Origin: Sperchopsis tessellata
Taxonomy: Eukaryota; Arthropoda; Insecta; Coleoptera; Hydrophilidae
Reading direction: 5' to 3'
Length of the DNA stretch: 27,951 bases
Assembly: GCA_033557685.1 (NCBI GenBank)
Contig: JAWQRN010000603.1
Span: 1 to 27,951 of the forward strand
In this document: positions 9,130 to 19,222 of the stretch, one piece after another
Layout of the letters: every line of letters begins with the position of its first letter
How positions within the stretch are numbered: position 1 is the stretch's first letter
Translations under genes and position numbers: made by a program
Notes under the pieces: model-generated
Told to the model about the DNA's origin: nothing
The model's input: only the letters and a program-made list of their open reading frames with translations
The model's database searches: none

Positions 9130-11020
9130 TTTATTTACATCTACAGCGGATATTGTTATCTTAATTGCAAAATGGTCTGAGCCAATATCGTCATCACACA
9201 CGAACCATTCAGATCAACAAGCTATCTGCGTTGAAATCAAGGTAAGGGCTATAGCCGAAGGGGCATAATTTGCCGGTGTTACTTTGGCAGGAGATCCGTC
9301 GTTTAGACTGATGTAATTAAGGTGGTCAGCTACAATATAAAAGCTTCAACACCTTCAACAACAATCTGGAAGTTTGCAAAAACAGTCAAGAATAAATCGA
9401 CCTCCCGTTATACCGAAATTAGGGAAGATACTGCTGATACTTATCTGAAATCTATGGCACCAGACTATGTAACAAATTTTGTGAAATCCTTTCACCCCAG
9501 AAAATGTAAATTCCAACAATTATCTAGCTTATTTTCTCTTCGTGAACTAAAGGCTGCGTTATAAACTTCAGGAACACATGTCCGGGTCTTGATGGTTTTA
9601 CAAATCCAATGATACCTTTCGAATGAATCTTAGCTTTTAATTCTTTAGATTTATAACGACATATGGGTTCGGGGAGATAAAAGCAGTGCCCTTAAACAAA
9701 ATCTGGTTGTTCTCATCCCTAAACTTGATACATTTCATATCTTGTCTCACCAAAACATTCGAGATAATGATAAAATGGCGCTTGGAATCCTGGTTAGAAA
9801 GGGAAAACCTATTACCTGTAAGGCAGTTCGGGTTTCGCAAACAGAAAGGCACCATGGATGCACTTGCACATTTGGTCACAGATATTCAGTTATCTTTGTC
9901 AAATAACACGTGTTCACCAGTATTCTTCATCGACATTAAGGGCGCTTATGACAGTGTCAACTTGGGTCTCTTGAAAAAAAAAACTCATTGAGCTTGGTCC
10001 TCCTTCTAGCACTTGCATAAATCTAATAAACTATTCCACGATAGGTCAATATGCATAAGAAAACAGAATAATGTAGCTCACGGGCCGAGAATATCCTCTC
10101 TCGGTTTACCACAGGGAGCAATTTCAAGTCCATTACATTTTAACATATACTCAGCTAGTTTCCACAACTGGAGCACTAAACACTACAGTATGCTAACGAC
10201 TTTTGTGTGGGGGAATTAAGCAAGATGATGTATTATCTGAAGTCATAGCTGTCCTTACACTCATTTGAATTTTCCGAAAAAAATTCAAAGACAGTTTTCT
10301 TTACTCGTCATAGAGTTCCTAACATAAGTTGTTTAACGCTCCTCAGTTGTGAGATCCCAATATCATCTGTGTATAAATACCTTGGAGTAATTTTAGACAG
10401 GATGTTGCTGTGATCCCACATTGAGCAAATTAAAAATATATGCAAAAACGGTATCAACATGCTCAGACATGTATGCAATCTTTCATGTGGTATATATCAA
10501 AATATTGCTTTGTTATTTTATCGTGAGTACATTCGATCCATAATTGATTACGGATCAATCTTTTATAGTGTTTGTTGCGATTCGATGACTCTAAGGCTGG
10601 ATAGACTACAGTACAGGGCAATACGTACTTGTATTGGTGTTATGAGGTCCACGCCCACGTCTGCAATTCTTGTTGAGGCGGGGGTACCACTTTCAGTGCA
10701 GAAGCATACGCCATATGCGAAACTTTGAATTGCAGTTATTTGCTACAGTACCACCATATTATTATACTGTCTGATTCTCAGTCAGTTCTAAAAGCATTAA
10801 ATCATTTCTCCATAAATAAAAAAATTCATCCGTTAATGTATAAAAGCATAACCCAAGCGGTAAATCTGATTCAGACAAATAAACCCATCCCTCTTTGCTG
10901 TACTAGAATTAAACTAGGTTGTGACTGGCCAAAGGATCTAACTTCCAGGGCCATATCAAAGAGGAACAATGTTAATATGTTTTATTTTATTTCTTCAAAA
11001 AGCTTTTCATGTTAGTTTAC
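9130..11020 (+). pseudogene. I/Jockey-type LINE with RT and RNase H remnants
   Basis: The parts lie in element order. NHSDQQAICVEIK (about 9205-9240) resembles the SDH end of the APE endonuclease. STPSTTIWKFAKTVKNK (9345-9395) is pre-RT linker. SPGLDG-type sequence follows (about 9580-9600, frameshifted). RT motifs are CLTKTFEIMIKWRLESWLE, FGFRKQKGTMDALAHL, FFIDIKGAYDSVN (catalytic Asp at 9932-9934), ISSLGLPQGAISSPL and VYKYLGVILD. The YADD box reads QYAND (10186-10200), so one catalytic Asp is lost. After DYGSIFYSVC and LDRLQYRAIRTCIGVM, an RNase H-like piece reads IILSDSQSVLKAL (about 10755-10800). RNase H is a mark of I-group LINEs. Frameshifts near 9565, 9990, 10220 and 10725, plus stops, show it is dead. 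A SINE abuts its end. Confidence 0.85.
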
Positions 11021-11021
11021 A

Positions 11022-11100
11022 AATGTTTTAAGTCCCTCCTGGTAGACAAAAATTACATAGACTATTCCCTAACCACAGAAAGTCAGCCGCCTAGATAATT
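11022..11100 (-). repeat. SINE fragment (same family as 25.9 kb)
   Basis: On the minus strand this reads CTAGGCGGCTGACTTTCTG, then TGGTTAGGGAATAGTC, then GGAGGGACTTAAAAC. The copy at 25891-26146 has CTAGAGGCGGCCGGCTTTTT, TGATTAGGGAAAAGTC and GGGAGAGACGTAAAAC in the same order. Only the middle of the SINE is clear. A degraded tRNA-like head may lie at 11095-11145. It follows directly on the LINE end. Confidence 0.6.
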
Positions 11101-11830
11101 CAATCTCGGCTTTCGTTCTCTTAACAGCCTGATCATTAACCACTACACCTGCGTTAATTTTTTTAATTTGAATCCAAAAACATAAGAGACAAAATGGCAT
11201 ACTGGGCGATATTTCGAGAACACGTAATACTTTGGTTATCAATAATCTATACTATACTACCTGAATGTTTTTGGACAATTTCTATAATTATTTATTGATA
11301 GTAAAATTAAGTTTTGATAAAAAAATGCGTCAAAAATTGTCACACTGTAGGGAAAGGATGGCACTAGATGAATTTCTTCGAATCTCGCACTTAGAACAAG
11401 CAAGGATCATTACTTCTATCTATCATTAAATTATTAGGGGTCGATTTATTGTTTGATTGCTAGATGATATTAATACTGAAATTAGAATCAGGTAAATTCT
11501 TTAAACGTAAACTATTTTAGTTTGCATTTAGGGAGAATATCAAGATGAGAAATTTATAATTTCCCAGCTAACAAATTGGTCGACATCACCACCGACCATC
11601 ACCTTTAACGAGTGGCTACGCAAAGTCGCCTATCAAAAACTGATATCGGAGCTTGATGCTCAATACCTTAGAGGTATAATGAACAATCCTAGTTCCATGC
11701 TCAATACGGAGGTTTATTGTTGCATTGGGAAATTATCCCCTCAATTTGGGCTGACTATAATTATTGCTTATTTGTTGTTTCCTTGGCCGCACATGAATGT
11801 ATTGTTTTGAAATTTGATTTAATCAAATAT
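11101..11830. other. No gene recognised
   Basis: Nothing is clearly coding. Around 11355-11460 the plus strand reads ALDEFLRISHLEQARIITSI and then a stop, vaguely like the helix-turn-helix start of a Tc1-like transposase, but the match is too short to call. The rest is AT-rich unique-looking sequence. Confidence 0.4.
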
Positions 11831-12207
11831 CGAGCAAAGCGTCCAAGTTAATATATTAAATACCGAAATCAAACATGTGTGGACAAATACGGGAACAAGC
11901 CGAATTTCCGGTGGGCACGGTGTTTCTGTCATTAAAACTTCATCAGCACTGCTCTGTTAGAAATTAACTATACCCCCTGTACAAATACATATTTGATTTC
12001 TTTAAGGCCGTGGGTATTATGAGAGGTATCCAATGTTTTAATGTTGCAATTGAAAGCATTTATACACGAAATCAAATATGTATTCGATCGTGGAATACAG
12101 CAAATTACTAACAGAGCAGTGCTGATTACATCTTAATGACAGAAACACGGTATCCACTGCAACTTCGGCTTCGTATTTTTCGATGCGTTTGATTTGCTCG
12201 AGATTGT
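11831..12207. repeat. Long imperfect inverted repeat with hammerhead-like cores
   Basis: The outer arms (about 11878-11976 and 12094-12205) share an uninterrupted core: GTGTTTCTGTCATTAA on the left is the reverse complement of the sequence at 12133-12148, and CAGCACTGCTCTGTTAG pairs with CTAACAGAGCAGTGCTG (12107-12123). An inner pair, AATACATATTTGATTTC (near 11985-12001) and GAAATCAAATATGTATT (12067-12083), lies between them, so the whole ~375 bp can fold back. On the minus strand the left arm contains CTGATGA, 13 bases, then GAAAC (11956 to 11932). The right arm has CTGATTA ... GAAAC on the plus strand (12122-12146). This may be a foldback element or two inverted Penelope-like termini; no coding sequence is present. 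Confidence 0.7.
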
Positions 12208-13725
12208 CAAAATATGAATTTCACTTTATTTAGACTCTTTTGAGACGTAAGTAAAAAGTTAAAATATTTACATAAAAGGGCTGGGTTAAATGATCTATCA
12301 ATCAATCTTTATTCAACATATATAAGATTGAATAGTGAAATATTCTTCTCTGAACAAAAACAGATAATTGACACATCCGAACTTGCTTTTGTTTTTTGAT
12401 TGAAGTGCCAAAGATATTCGAAGATTTGTTAAAGCTGTAGTAGATACTGTAGCAAATACTTTATCATTATCGACATTTTGGTCCAATAATGAAATATTTC
12501 TCCTCTTTCGAATTCGATATTCGCTCAAGATTAATCGATTACTCCATTTGACAGCCGACCACGGCATGATCATATTTTTCAATCTAGTTTAGAATTGACG
12601 GTCGATTCTGAATTTCCTGCAGATTCCTCGCAATTACAATTACACTTAAATTGTATTCTTATTAACATATGATGTGTACATCGGCATTGATAACAATGTT
12701 TTTTTTTTTTTGTTCAATCAGCCAATTTAATTGACATACAAAATACACCGACTTAACAGTAAACCCTGCTGAAAATTGTATATGTCCTTTTTAAATAATT
12801 AAATATAGTCAATGAGGGTAAAAGTATTATGTTGGGTAAATGTGAAACAACTAATCAAATTATTCATTTAGGGCATTAAAATTATTTTAGTGTTGTCATT
12901 AGAAACCTTCATGCGTATTTAATGCATTTTTAAATTTTGGATACAATAGAACTATAAACAATTAGTCTGTATCTTTATTTGCGATGCTACCTTTACACCA
13001 TTAGAGTGATTTGTATTATTTACATGCTAATAGAAAATATGTCGCCCATGTAGCCTGGCAAGTTTTAAACTGATGGGTCTAATGTAAATGGCCTATTAAC
13101 ATAGTGCGGTAACAATTAAAACCTCAAAGGAAAATATGAAAGAGCATGCGGAAAAACAAAACTAAAACCCGCAATAATGGATCTAAGTTTAACAAATGAA
13201 GGTAACACATTATTTTTCATATTTACTGAGAATAGCCTGGAAGATGTTGAAATTGGTCCCCCTTTAGATACATTTTAGATGCTATCCCGTGAAAATTCAG
13301 TATATAAGTAGCTCATTGTAAAGGAAGGAAAATATATTTATTGTATTCACCTAACCCTGAAAAGTTCCAACATTCCGTATATTGTTGCAAGGGATATTTT
13401 CAAGACGAGTGATGTTATTTCAACGATAAAACATTATCGTCTATATAAATAAGCCTGCTTGTGAATAGTTTAAGATGTCAGCTTCCCTGCAAAATGGATG
13501 TGAATACGTTTCTCATTATAAACTGGTATTGCTGTCGTAAATCAATAGATGATATTTGCTATATCTTATTATGAGGCAGAGGTATCATTTGGGGTCCTAC
13601 CAGACAGTAATGTAACAATTGAGGAGAGATAAATTAAAATGTTTCTATTAGTTTCGAATGTAGATATCTATCTATGACCTGTTAAGAACAGTAGAAGGGG
13701 ATTTATCTAGACAAGCATAGCTATG
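12208..13725. other. No gene recognised; AT-rich
   Basis: No family match was seen. A 90-codon minus-strand frame (12313-12582) is open but matches nothing I know, and the sequence is too AT-rich for the frame to be evidence of a gene. A 13-base T run lies at 12699-12711. Confidence 0.4.
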
Positions 13726-13727
13726 AG

Positions 13728-14180
13728 ATGAAGCATTACTTCCAGCTAACCAGTACAATATGTGCGCCACTGACGACCTTCTGTTTTTTTTTTACCGAAT
13801 ACCTCCGCATGCGGTTGCCTGTGACAAAACCGACCGAATCAGTGATTTTACCATATACTGTCGGAGGCCATATATTTTGTACATGTACATATAACATTTC
13901 TATAGTAGAAATCGAGTTATTGGCGCATCTATTTATTTGGTCTCGAACGATGCTTCGTCCTTGGAGAGTGGATTTTGATGGGACCTGCAAAATTACTTCC
14001 ACAAAATGGCATGTACGCTGTGCGAAAAAAAGTTTCTTGCTTCTTTCGTTTGGCCTTACACGTACCTTAGTAATGTTTTTACGGGCTCACAAAAATAATT
14101 TGACAAGACTTAAACTGTATTTATTTCTAAACTGCGTTTTTTACAATAACACAACAATATTTATACACCAGTATTTCTAG
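13728..14180 (+). other. Unassigned open stretch, both strands open
   Basis: A 150-codon plus-strand frame (MKHYFQLTST...) overlaps an 88-codon minus-strand frame (13736-14002). I recognise neither product. The stretch 13730-14010 is visibly GC-richer than its flanks, and the minus-strand frame is preceded by TTTTGCAG (RC of about 13984-13991), which could be a splice acceptor. It might be a host exon, a transposon fragment, or simply a less AT-rich patch. There is no transposon end, signal peptide or motif to decide. It lies just left of the hAT-like element that begins at 14271. Confidence 0.2.
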
Positions 14181-14349
14181 CGAGTATATTAATCACCCGA
14201 ATATTTCGCGGTTCTGTATAATTCGTTCCCAACTTCGGATAGAACCCTTGTCGTTGAAATGGGTAGTAGTTAGGGCTGGGTCGCGAGATCGATCTCCAAT
14301 CAAAGATCGATCTTAAAAATGTGATCGAAGGATCGATCTTAGCAGAATA

Positions 14350-15145
14350 CAAGATCAATTATAATTAAGTTTTATCCTCCTACTTTTTAAATTTTATTGC
14401 CATTTTGTCTTCTCCGCAAATTTGAGTTTGTTAAATAAATTTAATGCGTGTAAAATAACAGCTTCTGATATAAAACGTCATAGTAAAAGTTTTAAGGTTG
14501 CGTTGCGCGTTTAATAAATATGAACAAAAATTCAAATTTTAAATTAGATAATGTGCTTTTCAAACAATTCGCAAAAGCTTTGTGCGAAATATTAACGGTG
14601 CAAGTTTTGGTTCGTGTTCTGGTTCGGTGAAAGATTTGAGAACGAGATATAATTAAAAATGTTTGCTAATATAGATATGTTTATGTAAAATAATTATATA
14701 AGTTTTTTGGAAAGAATTTTTGTCAATCGTTCATGATTTACTGACAACTTTTGAAGGTGAGCAGGTCTATTTCAATTACAGTTTTTCATTTACTTGTAAT
14801 ATAATAATAATAAATAAAATGACGTTTTTAGTCTTTAAAATTGTACAATTCTTACTGCTATGCCATTAATTTTTGCTTTTGAATGAACCCTTCTTGGAAA
14901 ACTGCAATACAACTCGGGGAGGCCTAACAAAGGTCTATTGCTTTTGTGAGTGATTTGAGTGGTCAGTTCTCTGGCATGGTGCAATAACCGTACCAATAAA
15001 TTTTGTAACAAAATAAATATACGACTTTTGTTGACTTAAATTTATTAAAATAAAAGTATGATTACGGTTTAATTTTTTTAAAATGATGTAGTGGAGTCCA
15101 ATACTACAATTGTTTGGTTTTATTGATATCCGGTTGAGTATTTTT
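14350..15145. other. hAT-like element interior, no gene seen
   Basis: This is AT-rich sequence between the left end of the hAT-like element and the RTE-like fragment. I found no transposase motif, RNA gene or repeat of note. Confidence 0.4.
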
Positions 15146-15149
15146 GCAC

Positions 15150-15822
15150 TCTTTACAATCTTTTGTTGTTTACCAGTAGGTGATCGTGATTATGTATATT
15201 TTTGGAGACTACCATGTACTTAGTCTTCTTAACATTGAGTGTGAGTACGTATCTTCGACTGCTTTCCAATATTTTTTTCATCAGCTCTTGGAGGTTTTCC
15301 AGGTTGTCTGCACACACTACTGTATCGTCGGTATACCTTAAATTATTAATATACTCGCCGTTTATCTTGATCCCAGCCCTAGCCTCCTCCAATGCTTCTT
15401 GGAATATGCGTTCAGAATATATATTGAACAGTGTCGCTAAAAGTATACATCCCTGCCTTTCTATGTCTTCCGAGCTTTCTCCTTGAATGCATATAGAGGC
15501 AGTTTGATTCCAGTAAAAGGTGGTAATTATTTTTAGGTCTCTGTTTTCCATTCGCATTTCTCTTAAAATGTCCATTAGTTTGTTGTTCTGAACCACGCAA
15601 TTCACATTTCGGCATCATTGGACTAACACTTGAAAACTGAAAAATGCTTCTCTTGTTCCTATGGCGTTTCTGAATCCAAACTGTATTGGGCTAATATGTT
15701 CTTCACATTGTCTGGTTATTCTTCTGTGGATTATGTTAAAAAGAGTTTTAGTAGATTACTCGTTAAACTTATAATGCGGTAATCGTTGCAGTGTTTAGCG
15801 TTTTTTTGTATAGTTACTCAAT
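15150..15822 (-). pseudogene. RTE-like LINE fragment, copy A
   Basis: The minus strand encodes an RTE-like reverse transcriptase middle portion. NAKHCNDYRIIS-type sequence (about 15770-15805) is followed by ISPIQFGFRNAIGTRE (15650-15695), then MDILREMRMENRDLKIITTF, FNIYSERIFQEALEEA, YINNLRYTDDTVVCADNLE (YADD as YTDD) and LNVKKTKYMVVSKN, ending at VNNKRL. Two blocks are missing: the FIDYEKAFD motif with the first catalytic Asp is skipped between VNCVV and QNNKL, and the KRGVRQGC box is reduced to ERQGC. It ends without thumb or 3' tail, which is unusual for ordinary 5'-truncated LINE copies. Bases 15402-15822 are almost identical to 18804-19222. Confidence 0.85.
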
Positions 15823-16140
15823 CCAATTAAAATATGTACTCCCAATTTATTTTGTACTTAAGTTTTGAATCCGTGCATATACTGCATTAAAATGACGGTC
15901 CTTAGTCTAATCAATAAAACCTATGAACCTGAAACGATGCAGAATGACTATATTTTGTATACCTGAAATATCTGAACTATATAAACAAATAGTTATATAT
16001 TTAGAATTCTCGTATCATTACTAAATTATGGGTTAAAAATTTGTGTTTGTACATTCGCATCTTTTTGAGTCAAATAACTTATAGAGAAAATATGTTTTGT
16101 TAGTACAATATAAATTCTAAGGCAATTTTTATGTTTACTA
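15823..16140. other. hAT-like element interior, no gene seen
   Basis: AT-rich sequence between the RTE-like fragment and the left end of the mariner. I see no features beyond a TA at 16139-16140, which abuts the mariner end and fits the mariner target preference. Confidence 0.4.
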
Positions 16141-17398
16141 GGTCTGTAAATATGAAACCGGAATTTGCTCATAAATAGCTCTAGTTGTCAATGTAGTGAC
16201 TGTCAAACCGCGTTATTGTCGCCTTTTTCTTGTGTTTACATTTGTCAAAGACTTTTAACTCACAACAATACAAGTTTCATACAACATATTTTTTCATAGT
16301 GTTTAACATGTCGAATTTTGTACCTGAAAACTACGATTTGCGGATAGCATTGATTTTTCTGTTACCATTTGAAGAAAACTGCTGCAGAATCGCATAGAAT
16401 GCTTGCCGAAGCATACGGTGAGCATGCTCTTGGAAAATCACACTGCTTTGAGTGCTTTAAAAAATTCAAAGTGACGATTTTGATGTGAGGAACGAAGAAC
16501 GTGGAAGAGCACCGAGAAAGTTTGAAGACGCCGAATTGCAAGCATTGTTCGATGAGGATGTCGCTCAAACGCAACAATAACTCGCGGATCAATAAAATGT
16601 GATGCGAGAAGCCGTCTCCATTCGTTTGAAAACCATGGGAAAGATCCAGAAGGTGGGAAAATGGGTTCCACATGAATTGAATGAAAGACAGCAGGAAAAC
16701 CAAAAAACCACTTGCTAAATGCTGCTCGCCAGGTACAAAAGAAAATCATTTATCCATCGAATTGTGACTGACGATGAAAAATGGATATATTACGAGAATC
16801 ATGGGTAACTCCAAGCAAACCAGCGAAATCGACTGCAAGGCCAAATCGCTATGGACGGAAGACAATGCTCTGTGTTGGGGGGATCATAAGGGTGTTATCT
16901 ATTATAAGCTGGTAAAACCTGGCGAAACCGTTAATACTGAACGCTATCGACAAGAAATGATGGACTTGAACCAAGCATTGCGAGAAAACGACCAGAATAT
17001 CAAAAGGGGCAACACAAAATGATTTTGCTCCATGATAATGCACCATCACACACAGCAAAACCGGTCAAGGCAACGATTGAGTCGTTTAGTTGTTAAATAC
17101 TTTCGCATGCGGCTTACTAACCAGACTTGGCTCCATCCGATTACTACTTATTTGCATTGATGGGACACGCAATTGCTAAGCAGCGGTTCACTTCTTATGA
17201 AAATGTACCAAAATGGCATGATTGGTTTGCCTCAAAAGAGCAACAGTTTTTTTGGCGTGGCATCCACAAATTGCCAGAGAGATGGGAAAAATGTGTAGCT
17301 AGAGATGGGCAATACTTCGAATAAAATATTTTTTACCATTTTCATACAATAATGTGTATTTTCTATATAAAAAAATTCCTGTTTCATATTTACAGACC
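16141..17398 (+). mobile_element. Full-length decayed mariner transposon
   Basis: The inverted repeats are 26 bp: GGTCTGTAAATATGAAAC then CGGAATTT on the left (16141-16166), and the reverse complement of 17373-17398 on the right, with one mismatch (C/A). Mariner inserts at TA; a TA precedes the left end directly, while on the right the nearest TA is three bases out (17402-17403). The total length, about 1.26 kb, is normal for mariner. The transposase reads on the plus strand. It sits within the hAT-like element, so it is probably a later insertion. Confidence 0.9.
16308..17324 (+). pseudogene. mariner transposase pseudogene (DD34D)
   Basis: The frame starts MSNFVPENYDLRIALIF and ends ERWEKCVARDGQYFE with TAA at 17322, matching the usual start and end of a ~340-residue mariner transposase. 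Between them the reading moves through several frames: AEAYGEHALGKSHC (N-terminal helix-turn-helix), RNEERGRAPRKFEDAELQAL, MGKIQKVGKWVPHELNERQQ (the WVPHEL linker), RIVTDDEKWIYYEN (first Asp), GVIYYKLVKPGETVNTERYR, LLHDNAPSHTAKPV (second Asp, 17034-17036), and DLAPSDYYLF (third Asp, 17139-17141). The last two aspartates are exactly 34 residues apart, the mariner spacing. Frameshifts near 16366, 16480 and 16810 and internal stops make it inactive. It belongs to a different lineage from the mariner at 27.1 kb. Confidence 0.9.
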
Positions 17399-17697
17399 GG
17401 GTAATTAAGACCTACTGTTAAAACTTCACACTTCGTTGTATATTTAAATTTACCCTCCTGGAAATGTTTATCTAAAACAATGCATTGGCACGCCAACAAT
17501 TAAACAAGTGCTAATAACCAGTCAATAAAATTACTTTCCAAATCTATATTAATAATAGTAGCATCTAGATTTTGATGAACATAAAAACAACACATAAAAT
17601 CAGCACTTTTAATGTCTTGGTGGTTATAGCAGCTGAAGTAGGCCGACGTTAAAAAACTACAAAAAAAAAATGTTTCGATTACATTTCAATAAAAGAA
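17399..17697. other. hAT-like element interior, no gene seen
   Basis: AT-rich sequence between the mariner and the right subterminal GATCGAT cluster. There is no coding match; the minus-strand frame at 17299-17499 overlaps the mariner end and is chance. Confidence 0.4.
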
Positions 17698-17766
17698 AAT
17701 CGATCTTCTTCGATCTTTTGTTCGGATCGAAGATCGATCCTAAAATGTGAATTCGACTCAGCCCTA

Positions 17767-18067
17767 AAGTAGTACTAGCTCGTCCATATCCAGCCACTGC
17801 TTATATCTGCCGCGGAAAGTCTTAACTCGAACGTTCGAAAGCTCGTTGGATTTAGCTGAATCGGTAGGCATTGGTTGCTTCCGGTTTCTAAGAGTATATC
17901 GGATATGAAATTGGCATAAACAGTCGTAAGGATAACAAACTACAAGCAGCTGCTCATTTCACACGTTCAAAACGGATTTCTTAAAAACAGTAATACAGAC
18001 TTTCTAAATCCAGAAAACTTAAAATTAAATTCATTTTTGACTGATAAGAGTAATTTATTCCACTATC
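17767..18067. other. No gene seen between the hAT-like element and the hAT transposase
   Basis: The sequence is less AT-rich at the left (17770-17890) and contains a small AACGTTCGAAAGCTCGTT segment. No family was identified. If the neighbouring hAT transposase once had its own 3' end, it should lie here, but I could not find a terminal repeat. Confidence 0.35.
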
Positions 18068-18795
18068 ACTAATTATGTACTAGATGAAAAATGTTGATAC
18101 TGTTGGGATTTTAGTTGTGAAATCCAAAGTTCCAACTTATTTTTAAATGAACGTATGGCACTCACCATGCTTGCGATATCTTTGTTTTTGCCTTGAAGTG
18201 TTAAATTTAATTCGTATAAGTGTGTTATAATATCTGTTAAAAACGCTAGGTCTATCATACATGCATTATCAACAAGTTCATTATGTTTCTTTTCTGGAAA
18301 GCAGAACAAAATTTATTTCAGGTATTTGATAAAAAAAAACGATTTAAAACTCTTCCTCAACTTAGTCACCTAACTCCAGAATAAAATATAACATAAAGTG
18401 CGGTCTCTAATTCCTCAGGCAATCTTTTAAATAATCGATGTAGTAATGGTCTTCCACGAATCGAGTTAACAATTTTTACCACATTCATTACATGGGAATA
18501 TTTCAATACTTTACCACACAAACTTTGTTGATGAAGCACACAATGATAACTTTAATTTTTTTGAAAATCAACATCGTTATCACTTAGCGATATTAAACCG
18601 ACATTTTTTCTCACCATCGACGGAGCACCATCTGTGAGAATTGCATTTTTTCTTATTGGCATATGTTCTTCACTAATAAACTTTTTAAATGCTTCATAAA
18701 CATCGACACCCTTGATATTTCAATGCAAAGTGAAATTAGAAAGTAAAGACTCTTTTACAGAAAAATCATCAAAAACTACAAAAATGGTCAAAATG
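18068..18795 (-). pseudogene. hAT transposase pseudogene (ZBED5/SCAND3-like)
   Basis: The minus strand reads in order: VFDDFSVKESLLSNFTL; GVDVYEAFKKFISEEHMPI; AILTDGAPSMV (the TDGAP box with a catalytic Asp); SYHCVLHQQSLCGKVLKY; VVKIVNSIRGRPLLHRLF; LPEELETALYVIFYSGVRLS-type sequence with Trp replaced by a stop; then FLTDIITHLYELNLTLQGKN and ending LELWISQLKSQQYQHFSS. These are the middle RNase H-fold and insertion segments of hAT transposases of the kind domesticated as ZBED5/SCAND3 in vertebrates. The N-terminal BED finger and the C-terminal hAT dimerisation region are absent, and several stops break it. Its upstream side is cut at 18804 by an RTE-like LINE fragment. Confidence 0.85.
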
Positions 18796-18803
18796 TTACT
18801 TTA

Positions 18804-19222
18804 GAATATGCGTTCAGAGTATATATTGAACAGTGTCGCTAAAAGTATACATCCCTGCCTTTCTATGTCTTCCGAGCTTTCTCATTGAATGCATATAGAG
18901 GCAGTTTGATTCCAGTAAAAGGTGGTGATTATGTTTAGGTCTCTGTTTTCCATTCCCATTTCTCTTAAAATGTCCATTAGTTTGTTGTTCTGAACCACGC
19001 AATTCACAACTCGGCATCATTGGACTAACACTTGAAAACTGAAAAGTGCTTCTCTTGTTCCCATGGCGTTTCTGAATCCAAACTGTGTTGGGCTAATATG
19101 TTCTTCACATTGTCTGGTTATTCTTCTGTGGATTATTTTAAAGAGTTTTAGTAGATGACTCGTTAAACTTATAATGCGGTAATCGTTGCAGTGTTTAGCG
19201 TTACTTTGTATAGTTACGCAAT
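18804..19222 (-). pseudogene. RTE-like LINE fragment, copy B
   Basis: This is a close match to copy A at 15402-15822: same order, one net 2-bp indel and a few per cent substitutions. It reads NAKHCNDYRIISLTSHLLKL, ISPTQFGFRNAMGTREALFS, the same VNCVVQNNKL join that lacks the catalytic FIDYEKAFD block, MDILREMGMENRDLNII, and the same ERQGCILLATLF. It stops at ERIF followed by an in-frame TAG at the junction with the hAT transposase remnant. Because copy A shares both the internal losses and the upper breakpoint, the two did not arise as independent decay of intact LINEs. Confidence 0.85.

Larger units (their letters stand above)
14271..17766. mobile_element. hAT-like element with nested LINE and mariner
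   Basis: The left end begins TAGGGCTGGGTCG (14271-14283). The right end, reverse complemented, begins TAGGGCTGAGTCG (17754-17766), a 13-bp inverted repeat with one mismatch; the form resembles hAT termini. Both ends carry clustered subterminal copies of AGATCGATC (14286-14340 and 17698-17740), as hAT elements often do for transposase binding. The flanks share AGTAGT (GTAGTAGT left, AAGTAGTA right) but not a clean 8-bp duplication. No hAT transposase lies inside; an RTE-like LINE fragment and a mariner do. The element is about 3.5 kb and best seen as a non-autonomous copy enlarged by later insertions. Confidence 0.6.

Noticed and set aside
11355..11480. Possible Tc1-like helix-turn-helix start (ALDEFLRISHLEQARIITSI)
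   Set aside because: Only about 20 residues fit before a stop, with no downstream catalytic motif and no inverted ends nearby.
12313..12582. 90-codon minus-strand frame as a gene
   Set aside because: No recognisable domain, AT-rich composition and no splice or transposon context.
12699..12711. Poly-T run as the tail of a minus-strand retrotransposon
   Set aside because: No retrotransposon 3' sequence lies next to it on either side.
14263..17774. Clean 8-bp target duplication for the hAT-like element
   Set aside because: The flanks GTAGTAGT and AAGTAGTA share AGTAGT only out of register, so I describe it as suggestive and not as a duplication.
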